Shown piece by piece: positions 12,889-25,600 of a stretch of DNA of 64,000 bases. Numbering within the stretch: position 1 is the first letter of the stretch; every line of letters starts with the position of its first letter. The translations under genes and the position numbers were made by a program. This DNA is from Pardosa pseudoannulata (lineage: Eukaryota; Arthropoda; Arachnida; Araneae; Lycosidae), in NCBI GenBank assembly GCA_032207245.1, contig CM063508.1, positions 89,865,390 to 89,929,389 of the forward strand, written 5' to 3'. Under the pieces are notes generated by a model that had not been told where the DNA came from, did not search any database, and saw nothing but the letters and a program-made list of their open reading frames with translations.

Positions 12889-13590
12889 CAGGGTTCCCAC
12901 GGTCCTTAAGAACTCCTTAATTTTAGCTTTTATTTTTAAGGGCCCTTAAAACTACTTAATTTTTGTCAAAACTCCTTAATTTTTAAATTGGAACATGATC
13001 AATTTCTCCATCAGCAAGATCTGCCATGTGATTTCCTATCAGTTTTTTCTTAGTTACTTATTTGACAAATAAGCTTTCATATACTTAAAAGGTTTAAAGT
13101 ATAAAGTCAGCTGCTCTTTCCTATTAGCTAACAGTCATGCAGATTTTAATTAAACGAAGCATGGAGGATGGGCGTTAGTAGATATTTCAGTTATGGAAGT
13201 TTAATTTTCCTTGCATTCAATGTAATAGGAAAGTCGAACTTTCTTCTTTCCCAGGCAACGTCAGGTATAATCAGCCAGTATATGTTAGTCATTTTTTAAA
13301 CTTCCAGAAAGTGCTGTTTATAATGTTTTTATTCACACTTTATTTTTAGTTTCATCACTCAAAAAACTTTAGATGTACATTTGTCAAATAGATATCTTAT
13401 ATTAATTTTTAGGCATTTTAAAAAACTGAATTCTGAAATTCATTGAATATTAAGCATGCCTTGTCTGGTTCATAATCATTAAAATATGTTCCTCAGAAAA
13501 TAGGGTTTATATCGTGTATTTCAAGTAGGTCCTTCTTAAAAAGTTATTTAGGTCCTTAGTTTTTGTTCTGGAAAAAAAGTGGAAACCCTG
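12889..13590 (+). mobile_element. hAT-type non-autonomous element, copy B
   Basis: About 700 bp with ends CAGGGTTCCCAC and GTGGAAACCCTG, an imperfect inverted pair typical of hAT elements. TTACT directly abuts both ends; hAT duplications are usually 8 bp, so the duplication is either short or eroded. Internal 'ccttaagaactccttaat' and 'gggcccttaaaa' blocks recur in inverted order in copy A. No transposase frame. Confidence 0.65.
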
Positions 13591-15262
13591 TTACTTTTTT
13601 TTAATATTGCCTCTTAAAACATTTGTTATTCTTAGACAGCATGTGCCTTCAAAGCTAGAAATTTAGAAAACATTTTTGGTCAACCTCTTATCTGCATGTT
13701 TACAAGATAATTTATAATTTAAAATGAAAGTTGCTGTTGTATATGACATGCATTACAATACAAGTCAAGCTTAAAGTTATGCTGGATGGGTTAATTGATT
13801 TGGTTAGTCTTAAATCCATATTTTACTTAACACAAACTTAATCAAAGGAAAGTACTTATGTATATATCTTTCACATTATTTATTGATTTAAACTTCTTTT
13901 AGAAGTGTGATATTTGATTTTATTTCAGCCATGTTAAATTACTGTTATGTAAATTATCTTGTTACTTTCATAAATATATTTTTTTTTTATCTATCAACAA
14001 ATTAAAATCAAAGTTTTCTGTGCAATGTGTATTATATTAAAACTATTTCCTGCATCTGAAAGATTACTCAATGCTAAGTAATTGCCTTGTATCCTACTTA
14101 ACAGTTCAGAAATTATCACTTACAGTTAGAAATTATATCAAATAAGCAATGTTTTGAGCTAAAAAGGTTTAAATATTCTATTACAAACAAAATTGTTAAA
14201 TTTTGATTCATTATAAATTTGAAGTGATAGACAAAAGTGTAATTAAAATTTCACATCTACCACTAACCAGATGGTAAAATAAGTAAAATGTGAGTAAAAT
14301 GAGTTAAAAGTCTTTCAAAATCTTCCCCTCAATTTAAAAATAATGGAATTTTATATTAGAAATTATGATCTGAAAATAAGTTATTTGCCAATTTAATCAT
14401 TAAAAATATTCATAAAACAATAAGTGTGCTTCGAAAATTTTTGGATTTCCCACATACAGTTCAAAACCTGTATAAAAATTTTCTTTTGTAATTTGCACTT
14501 TTTGAGTAATGTAACACATTAAATACTACATTTTAACCAGTCTGTTAAACGTTTTGGTAGTCTTAGTTTCTCAGTGTCAAAACGTATTTACTTTAAAATT
14601 TTTTTGCAAAGTACTATAAATAAACATATAATATTTTGTAAGAATTTTCATACAATAAGTACTAACAGCTACAGAAAGAAAGTTAGCAACAAATATAGTT
14701 AAAAATCATGTTGGTTAATACCCTTTTTTGTTTTCTATGGTGTATAATTTTAAGTTTTTTTTTTTTAATATAGGAAGATTGTTTTAGGGGTTAATAAGAC
14801 AAATTGAATATTTTAGTTTTGTGTACAAGTATGTCTCATTTATGTAAAACTCCTTTTAAGAAAACATACATTAGCAACTATTTTTGTGTGCCAAGTAATT
14901 TTATGCTTTCTTTATATATGATGTAAAGTGTTTCAAATAAATTTGTTTTAAAATAATTGAATTTTGAATGTTTTTTTTTTCAGGAGCACACAAAATATAG
15001 AATCAGAAATGAAGTGTAAATAATATTGCTTTTGAAATTTGGTGAATTAATAAAGCACTATTCTTACATTAAGAATATGCACTATGAGGTATAGAAACTT
15101 TAAATGATCATAATGTGAATTTACATTAAAATTGGTTTAGGAGAGTGAATAAATAAAACAAAGGCTAAAAATTGTATCAATCCATAATGCTGAAGATAAA
15201 GTTTCAAACAAAATTCATCATAGCTGACAAAATTGCAATTCTAAAATTATTACAATTTTACC

Positions 15263-15266
<4 letters not shown>

Positions 15267-15320
<54 letters not shown>
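15267..15320. repeat. (AT)n microsatellite
   Basis: About 54 bases of alternating TA. It produces a spurious Tyr-Ile open frame. Confidence 0.95.
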
Positions 15321-15322
<2 letters not shown>

Positions 15323-15643
15323 CCTACATGCATACACATATACAGCACACTCCTGAATACTATGATAATCCTAAAATTTTTATAATATATATACATATTT
15401 ACACACACATGTACACCTATAGCTTGAATGTGCAGAAAGAAAATATTTATAATAATAATAAACAGAAAGGCACTACATGCAATTTATTTTTCAGAATTTC
15501 CACTTTTGTAACTGATTTAGTTTCTTTCTAAAATACTTAATGAAATTTTTGCCCAGAACTTTTAATTACTTTTAGTTATTGATTTTCAAATCCAAAATCT
15601 GAAAGTTTATATACTCTAGTTTTTGTAATCATCCATAAATTCA

Positions 15644-15649
15644 TTTATT
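15644..15649 (-). terminator. Putative DNAJC2 polyadenylation signal
   Basis: AATAAA on the minus strand, the clearest signal downstream of the DNAJC2 stop codon at 16056. Other AT-rich variants nearby could also be used. Confidence 0.4.
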
Positions 15650-16055
15650 GTACATCAAAATTTTACATGCTGGCAGCAATGCATAAGATAACTTAGCTAT
15701 CGCCTGTTTATCAAAAGGCTGTGTGTGTGGAGGGAAATTCTGCTTCCCAAGTATTGTCATGAGTGAGAGACAAAAAGTTGTAGACAATAAGGTGTCAAAT
15801 TTTGTAGGGAATTTTAAGAATAGCATTGATATATTGAATCTAAACACACATCTTAAAATTTCAAATATTTGCTTCCAAAGAATATCACTGTTTCAGTGTT
15901 AAAAAATAACTTTAAAGTATTCTCGATGCAGTTAATACCACTCTACAAATATTAGTAAAATGCATAGAAATTAACAGAAATAATTTAATTTGTACACATT
16001 TATACAGACACTGTCTTTTCTTCTAAAATATACCAGTTAATATTATATACACATT

Positions 16056-16121
16056 CTACTTCTTAGCCTTTTGAGCTGTTGCCTGGGCAGCTTTCTTAGC
16101 TTTTACCATTTCTACCAGGTC
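16056..16121 (-). CDS. DNAJC2: DNAJC2 exon 17 with stop
   Basis: [21 protein letters not shown] and TAG: the conserved basic tail. Confidence 0.93.
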   Translation of the reverse strand, partial: DLVEMVKAKKAAQATAQKAKK

Positions 16122-19100
16122 CTAGAAAATAAATTTCATAACTTGTAAACAACATTCAAATGACTAAAGAAATGTTAATATAAATTTTACTGCTACTTTC
16201 ACTCCTTTTAAAACTTGTAGCCCTATACATGCAATAATGAAGTTAACATCTGGTAATAGTTTAAATAAACCATGTAATGAAAAATAAAAGAAAAGTGAAA
16301 AACAGTGTGAAAATTAAAAACTTAGATAAAAAATTAAAAATAATACTTGTTCATACAAAAGAATAAAGAAATATTTGATTTCACACTAAGTCTCCTAAGT
16401 GTGAATATAAACCTGCTATATTTCCTTTGTTAACGCATGGCACAAAATTTAAAAATGGTTTAGGTAAATAGTTTTTATCATAATTAAAATGGGGAAATAT
16501 ACTTCTATACATAATATAATCCACACAAACAAGAGTAATTCTTAAATAGAGATTACAAAGCTATAAATATAGTGATTTCTAACTAAAGTGCTACTTGGCA
16601 GAAAATATTGGATGCATTGTCAATTTGCAAACCACATTTATTAATTATATAATTAGTTAAATTTGATATCTCTTATTCGCTGTAAGCATCTACAAGCAGT
16701 AAAGGATATCCGAACATTTATAAAGCTAGCACTACATATTTGCTAAGAGCTCTGCATTGAAAAACTTTAATAACAGTTAAGTTATTTCCAGAAAGTGTGC
16801 ACAAAAATAAATAAAATAAAAAAAGAGAGTAAAATAAAAACTCTTAAGTATTCGGGATTTAAAATAATGCTGCAAACTATCAATACATTTTTAATAATAC
16901 TTAAAATATTTTAACTGAAGACACATTACAAAGAAAGGAATGAAATTGTGATTTTTATAACAGTTTTAATGATTAAAAAATATGAAAAGAATATTACACA
17001 AACATAACTTTCCTATAAAAATTTCTTAATTCTTTTGTTTCTTCATTTCATTTTCCATAATTTACCTCATATTTTCTAGAGATGGAAGGTTAGAAATATG
17101 CCTGATAAAAGTACAGTATACCGCTTTTTAAGAATTACATTTGCCTTTTCAAAAACATTAGTACAGCCAAATTAGAGGCTCCATATCTAGAAGTGTCAGT
17201 GAAAGCATTGTTTCTCTGTATCATTATCCCTTTCAAGTCCTGTTGATATGCATAACTGCCCATAACATTATTATTAAAATGGGTAATTTATCCATGGTAG
17301 TAATTTGAGGACCACATCAAATAATATTAACACCATATAAGGAATATAGTTTTTTTATCTGTTATATTATCTATAAAAATTAACACTTTCTATTGAATGA
17401 CCCATGGAAACACATTTATACAAGCTTTAATGAACTTTGAAAGTGCTAGGAATTTTTGATTTCTAATGTTGTATTTGGATATTTTATACCAGTACTCATC
17501 GACTAGATATCCAGTAAACTAATACAAACTTTAAATACCTATAAACAAGGAATTCTGGATTTAACATAACTAAAAAAATCTGAATTTCCAGGAAAATTCT
17601 AGCATACAAACATCCCTGCATCCCCTCCTCCTTCAAGAAGTCTGTGTACACTGCTGGTTACTTCTCAGTTTTGAGATTGAACCTAATTTAAACCTATTAA
17701 CTTCCTACATTAAGTCTTTAAAAATCACAATATGAATAAAATACCATTTCACCACTTGTTTTTAATACATATGCTGAAAAGTTAAACTCTAAGCTATAAT
17801 TAAATAACTGAATGAACAAATATTATACCTTATATCGCTTTATGCAATCTTTCTTATCTCTGCCTGGAATACAAGCTGCAATTTTCTCCCATCTCTCTTC
17901 AGTATTACTAGGGTATGTCTTTAAAGCTTGCTCTAAAAGTTGCTGTTCTTCAGCAGTCCATGAAGCAGGAGCTGAACTAGAATCTGCTGGTGCTGGAAGA
18001 AATATTACAATTGATAAAACAAAAAGGTGTATAAAAATGAGGGATGGTTGTGACTTCACTTCAAAAATCCCAATAACTACTGTAGAGCAAAAATTCAACG
18101 TAATTTCAAATAATTTATAAAATATTGGAACTGATTAAATATACATTGCATACAAATTTGGATTTTAAATAGAAAATAAATGAAGAATTCCAAACAAATC
18201 TGTTGTCATGATTAACCCTAAATAATAAACTCCTTAACATTCTTCATGGAGTAGATAAAAAATCCTATGTTCTAAAACAGTCTACGAACTGTTAAAGCCA
18301 TATTTATTCCTATAACTATATAAATAGTTTACCTAAAAAATGAATTTCACTACTATACACTAATGGCATGCTACAAAATTATGAATACTTAATAAAACAC
18401 GAGACATTTAAATTATATTTTCCAGAGATTAAATTAAGGCAATTAATAAATGGTACTTATAATGTTCTACATAGAAGTCTTTTTTCATGTTTATACTTTT
18501 TTTATGTTCTTTATTTAAAGGACTAACTATTTAAAACCCTATTTCAAATGGCTAAAAACATAGTCTGTACTCTACTTGTAAAGTCTTTACAAGTTATTTT
18601 AAAAAGTAAAGATAAGAGAAAAAAGTTCTTTCCTGGATATCTAGAAAATATAGATTCCAACCTTTTTTCATAATTATCAACATTGTTTTCACAACATAGA
18701 ATTCTGATATAGCCCATACTGGCTGATTACATACACATATTAAAAAATACTAAAGATCAATGAACTTTTGCTATTTATCAAATAATGTAATTTCATTAAA
18801 ACTTGTGAAAGTACAAAAAATTTTTGAACTATAAAATATTAACTTACAATCAAATCTTTCAGTAGGAGCTGACTGATCTTTAACAGTAATAGGCACTTGT
18901 TTTTGATTTTTTTCAAGATTTTCATATGCATTCTTATTGATTTGTTCTCTTAATCCACCACCTAAATGAGCACAACACATAGTATAAAACATGTTTAAAA
19001 CATACACTCATTAAAAACAGATTTATACTTTTAAAGAAAAAAAAAACCTTTTATATAAGTGTTCCATTTTTAGAACATCATAAGATAAAAAATAAAATTT

Positions 19101-20763
19101 ACTGCACAAAATATATGTAACAAAAATTGTTTAATTTTTCTAAAATTTCTAACTGGACTAAAAAGTTGTTTTTTCTTACAATGATAAATAAAAATCATTC
19201 AATAGTATGAAAAAACAAATTCTAATAATTTCTCAAAATATAATAAATATAGTAGTAAAAAGGCAATGAATGTTCATTCAGTGATTTTTAACTGCTTGCA
19301 TAAATATTTAAAGTTAACTCAATTACTGATCAAATCAGTTATTGAGTAAAACAGGATTTACAATTCACGATAAGACTATCAGATTTATGTGCAGAACTTT
19401 TAAAATTTATTTCAAATAAACTTGCAATGTGTTTTTCAACTATATTAATGACATTCATTATGCTTTGTTATGGGGAAATGCAAGTTTTATGCCCTGCCTC
19501 ATTTTAACTCAGCATTTGGGCACCTATTCAGATATATGCATGTAAATATATATATATATATTTCCAACTAAAATTTATGTGTATTATTCATATCTATATC
19601 AACCATTTCTTTCTTGTTTTCTCTATACAAATAAATATTTAAATTATGATTATTACAGTTCAAAATTCATTTTTCTGTTCAATCTTTACAAAATCAGTTA
19701 ACTCAGGATTATTTGCAATTCATCTTAAACCATAAAAATATTTAAAAATGCGAAAATATTACAAAATGGCGAAGGGGGTAGAACCTGTTGTCTTATTGTA
19801 CCAATAAAAAATATAGTTATTTATCTATATTTTGAAGAAACTAAAAATTAAGGACAATAGTTCTTTGAAGGTTAAAAAAAAAAAAGAAAAAAACTATTTT
19901 CCAAAAATAAATAAGCTTTTTTTAAAATATTAATTTGTAGTTAGCAATTATATTCTGGAAATTTTAATAATTTATACTTAAGAACAAAGTGTGTGTTTAC
20001 TGCCTTTATATAATTACAATAAGTTGATATTTACAAGAAATCTACTAAAAATTCCAGAATTACGACAAAATCAATAAGATCAATTCTCAACATGCTTTAA
20101 AAATTAAATCAAAACAAGCAAATTTAAACATTTATAATAAGAATAGCTCAAAAGTTTTATAATTTATATTTATTTGATAAATATTTGCTTGCTTGAATTA
20201 ATGTACAAGAAACCTAATTAAAAGTTTTCATACATACTTCTTTTTTGCAGTTCTTTAGCTTTATTTAAAACTTCTTTAGCAGTTCTCTTAATCTTTGATG
20301 TTGAATGTTGTTCCATAAAAGCAACAATAACCTCCCATCTAATGATAAAGTAAAATCAAAATATTAGATAATTAAAAAATATATCTGAAGCAGTGAATCA
20401 ATTTTTAAAATAATAAAACAAGCTTTTTTTTCAAAAATCTTTTGAATTACATTTTTCTTTACTTTACCTACCTTCTGCCACAGTAATTCTCATAGATGAA
20501 ACAAATTTAATTTGGCAGGAGAGAAAAACAAAAATTATAGTTTAATACTTGATTACTATTGTGTTCTTTACAAAAGGTAGAGGAGCCTGAAATATGTCAT
20601 ATTTTCCCTCCATTATCTTTAAAACCCTTAAATACAGTATTTTTAAAAAGAACTACAGCTTTTATTATTTTTATAAGAATAATTTTTTTTAAACTATTAA
20701 AACGTTTTGAGGCAGCTCTATAATGAATCCTGCTATTATTTATTTCTACTGATTTTAATTAGT

Positions 20764-20794
<31 letters not shown>

Positions 20795-21543
20795 CATGAA
20801 ACAGACTAAATTACACACACACATATATGTGTGTGTGTGTGTGTGTGTGTTTCCCTTAATATAGGGGACATAGTAATTTAACTTTTAGTCAAGACTTATT
20901 GGTACTAAGTATTATCAAAATGCCTGAGACAGATGATTCACATGAAATTCATACGAAAGTTTCTTTTCTTTAGCAGAGTTCAAATCTAGAATTTTAATAT
21001 TCATTTGGACTATGTTTAATTTACAAAATATTCACAGAAAAACCGTGGCCAGAATAATGCCATACAATAAAAAACCATCTATACAGTTGTCATTTATATA
21101 TTTCTCACATCACAGGCCACATACATCCATAACCAATGATAAAGTCTTGTTTATATGGTACTACTCTTGGTTATATGCTATTTTCCCCTTTTTTAAAAGT
21201 GAATTTTTACTTTCAAATATACTTCTTACCATAGAATCAAGTCACCCATGAAACGATTAAAAATTGTTTTATGGCACAAAACTATGAATGTGACTTCATT
21301 TATGATCGTAGTTCTATCATCTCTTTTGTTAATAAGAGATGATAGAACTACGATCATAAATGAAGAGATTGTAACATTCTTTAAGCAGAGATTGTCACAC
21401 AGTGTATGCAGACTAACTTCAATAGGATTACTTTAGATTTGTGCCCATTATCATTAGTAAGAAATTCTTATTTATTTTTTTAACTAAATAAAGGAAGTCT
21501 ATAAAATCTAAAAACTAATTCCATTTTAACTCATCATTTATGG

Positions 21544-21609
<66 letters not shown>

Positions 21610-22611
21610 TTGTGTGTGTGTATTACACACACAGAGTGGGTTTCAAAATGAAACTATTCAAGAGGGTTAGATATTATGACTAAATCCAAGCACAATATTT
21701 TATATGAAATGATCACATCAAACAAATAAGATTTAATAAATCTTAAAATTAATAAACAATCCATAGCTGCTGCAATACAAAAATTAAAAACTTTTGAAAC
21801 TATACATACATGTATATAAAGAGAGATTTTAACTTGAAGTAAGGAAAAAAAAATAAAGTATTATCTTATTGATATACCAGTTCATATAAAAATAGTAAAA
21901 CTAATTACAGAATTTTTAGTGAAAATAACAGGCTCTAATTATATATACCTATTATTGGTACCAGCTGGAAAAAGGTTGACACCTTTCACCAAAAGTTGCA
22001 AATCCTCAGGAGACCAAGGTTTTTGAGCATTACTTTTTTCTTCCGTTGTAGATGATGACCTTTGAGCTGAAGCAACAAGTTTCTCCTTTTCCAATTCCAT
22101 TTGTTTTTTAAGAGATTCAACCTTCAATATAAAATTTTTATCTCATGAAAAATTAGACATTTACACACATATAGATTACGAGTATTCAGAAAATAAGCAG
22201 TTCTTTCACCCCTTTTCTCTATTGTTATTTTGGAAGATCCAATTAATCCACATTAGAAATAAGAGAAACAATAAACTTGCAATTAAAAACTGAATTTTTT
22301 AATACAGAGGAACAACTCACTTATACAAACATCCACTTAAATAGTTATATGAAATGTTACCCTTACACTGGTGAAACTTCCATAAGTTCTCTTTACACCT
22401 GTGTATTCCTTCATATATTTATTCCCTTATACTCCTTACTTAACTTTTATATTCATATATATGAAGGGGAATTTGTTTTCTGAAAATTAAATAAAATCAT
22501 CCAGGCAAGAAAGTATTACTGGTAATTTCCTTTAATTTCTGCTTATTTACACCTCTCTCTTACTCACATTTAGTTTTTCAGTGAAGTCCCTGGTTTTATT
22601 TTGTTCACAGC

Positions 22612-22645
<34 letters not shown>

Positions 22646-25600
22646 GGCTAGTGAGTTTATTGCACAAAAACATACAATGTCAATAAAGTCAAAATTTTGA
22701 AGGAGAACCCCAATCAAACAGAAATTCTGTGTGACTCAGCAAAAAGATTAAATTTGCATTGTCCACCCTATTCTTTATTGTGGGGAAGAGATGAAATCAA
22801 GAACAATTTGACTAAGTAGTGTCAAGTGAACTTGAACAGAAAATAGCTAGTTTGCAGATTTAAAAAAGGCAAAAGAATCTAAAATTACACATTTTAAAAC
22901 CCAAAATTAACATATTTCTAAAAATGACAGGATCCTAGATCTCAGCCACATACTCAAGTACATATTAACATCTTGTGATTTTCTCTATCAGAAAATTTGT
23001 TCGTCCTTCTTATAAAAAAAATTAAAAAAAAGGGTAAAAATGAGACTTTTCTTTTGTGTGTGTGCTAAGTGTTACCTATTTCTTTTAACATTTGATTGTT
23101 TTTCAATGTTAAAGTATTTCATAAAAGTTTATTGTATATTTGTATCTGATGTATACAGCAACTTTTATTTCATATAGACAAAAAAAATTATCACATTTAT
23201 CGTATAGAGATAAAAAAAATAAATTTTAAGCTATAATTATTTTATTAAAAAAAAAGTGAATATCGGTAGGGGTTTTTTAATTTCCTATTTTCATAATTAG
23301 AAATGACTCCTTTTCACATGTACAAAACATTCACTAAACAGAGTTTTCCTTTACCTTGTCTTTTGCATAAGTGAGTTCTCACTGTATTTCTATGTCCCTT
23401 TGCCACCTGGGTATCAAGTCTTAAAAACCAACTACTAATGTATTGAGTGTTAAAGACTCCTTTATTAAAAAATTATAAAAAATAGGAAGTCTTATCTAAA
23501 TTTAAATCTGTCCATCTAACAGTTTTATATCCTGAAATTTTGAATAAATTCTAATTTTATCTTAAAAATAATTCAGTACATATGTTGTAGGGTCGACTTA
23601 ATTTAAATTGGGAAAAGAGAAAGGAATAAGAAAAGTACCAATTATGCTAAATATACAAAATATGTGATTAACAAATAATACAGTAATTAAATATTATTTT
23701 ACAAGTGAAAATAAACAAAATATTATAAACCATTCATATATGGATATTCAGTGGAACTCATCAGAAGGTAAAAGTAGAACCTGAAAAGAGGTATACATAA
23801 TGAATATGTACTACACTGTTTTGTATTGAGCATGCAAAACTATTTAGAAGTTCGTGAAGAAGCATTACACTAAGCTCAAATAACCTAACATACTATAAAA
23901 CAACTACATACTTTTCTACTCAATTTAACTTAATTAAAAACATTTAAGTTTTTTTTCCAATGAAAATGATATGGATCATATACAGACAAAACATGTGCTC
24001 AAAACAAAAATTGATTAATCAAAAGATAAATTATAACAGATACCTCTCTAAGGAAAATATTTTTCATGTTATTTGTATCTTCTTTTTGTAACTCAGCATT
24101 GAGATTCTGTAGTCTATAAAAATAATATAAATGTTAAGAAATTTATAACTGAAAAAATAAAATTATAAAAAAAAAAGTGTTTTAACAACTTCAAAGTAGG
24201 AATAGAGTTGATCTAATGGAGTTTTGATAGATTTTATCAATTCCAGGGTTGATAAAAATCTTGATTTAATAATAATAAAATCATATCAATCTGGATTTAA
24301 ATTCCAGTGACAAACCATGATTTACATTACAGTGATATAAATCAATCAAACTTGGTCAATTCTAAACAGTCAATAAATTATAGAGTTTTATAAACCAGTT
24401 TTATTAGTTGTCATCGCGCAGTAATATTGTTTTTAAAATATGATAAAATATTTAAACTTGAAGAACAGATGAAAGATATAGTAAAATGTTTGGAAACTAC
24501 ACCTTTATATTTTTCATTTTATAATGTGTCTGTTATGTAGGTTATACTTCTATTAACAAGGAGACTATGAAAACTAAGTCAATAAGAACAAAGTACACCA
24601 AAAAATCATATAGAATAAAGTAAAATCTAACTTCTTAATCATAAATATTAATTACTTAAAAAAATCTTACTGTGTTAGAGAAAGAAGATTACATAGTTTA
24701 TCCACTTCCTGAAGATGAGTAATCTTAGTTCCTTCGTCAGATGCAAAATAATCATTCTGCTCACATATCTGTTGGAATAATTTTCTCTCCTTTTTCTGTA
24801 ACTTTTTCAAAGCTTCCTTCTCCTTTTTTTCTTTTTCTCTCTAAATAGAAAATTAAAAAATAAAATAAAATTTGTTTTTTTAGCACAAAAATAAAATCAT
24901 TTGCTTCAAATACTTCATTAAATATAAATAAATTTAGGATGGCCCTACACAACTTCACCATCATTAAATTAAGAAATTAGTGATACTATGAACAATCTTA
25001 TATTATTTAATGGCAAAAAGTAGTCCTTTCTACCATCTTTCTGCTATATGTAACATTAGAAAAGATAAGCCTTTATGTGTCCAAATGTTTTTTGACAACA
25101 GCTGGTCCATCAGTAAGAATAAAATAGAGCCAGGTTTACTGCTCTTTTCAAAAAGTGCAATGGTCTCTCTGAACATTGTATTGCATGTAGACTACAGGCT
25201 TGCAACTGCTGAAGTACTTTCAAAAAAGTGAGAAAAGTGACAAATAATACAGAATAAGTGACTAAAAAGTGACTAAACATTGAAAAAAAATAGCGATATT
25301 TTTCTCCTCTTGATTACACATGCTACTGTTAAGATTTTTCTATTTATTTTAACTCTAAAACAAATGATTCATGCAAGACATAATTTTAGCGTCAAATACA
25401 AAAAGGTTAAAAATTTTGTTTAACACAACTCAGCATTGCTTTTTTTTCAAGAAAATCTATAAATTAGATTTGAATACATACAATACATTAATTTTATAAT
25501 CAAAATTTTCTGCATATATTAATGATGTTTTGAAATATGTACATAGCTAGATTAGAGGATCTAAAGAAAAAGAAAACTGTGTGCTTTGACGTAAATTACT

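Larger units (their letters stand above)
9930..16055. other. Convergent 3' region of the transporter and DNAJC2
   Basis: Holds both 3' UTRs. AATAAA occurs on the plus strand at 10215-10220 and near 11848, which could end the transporter message. On the minus strand AATAAA lies at 15649-15644, about 410 bases past the DNAJC2 stop. Also present are (AT)n at about 10112-10142 and 15267-15320, a long T run at 12224-12247 and the hAT-type element at 12889-13590. No further gene seen. Confidence 0.55.

Noticed and set aside
15172..15531. 119-codon open frame
   Set aside because: Much of it is a Tyr-Ile repeat read from an (AT)n microsatellite; no conserved sequence.
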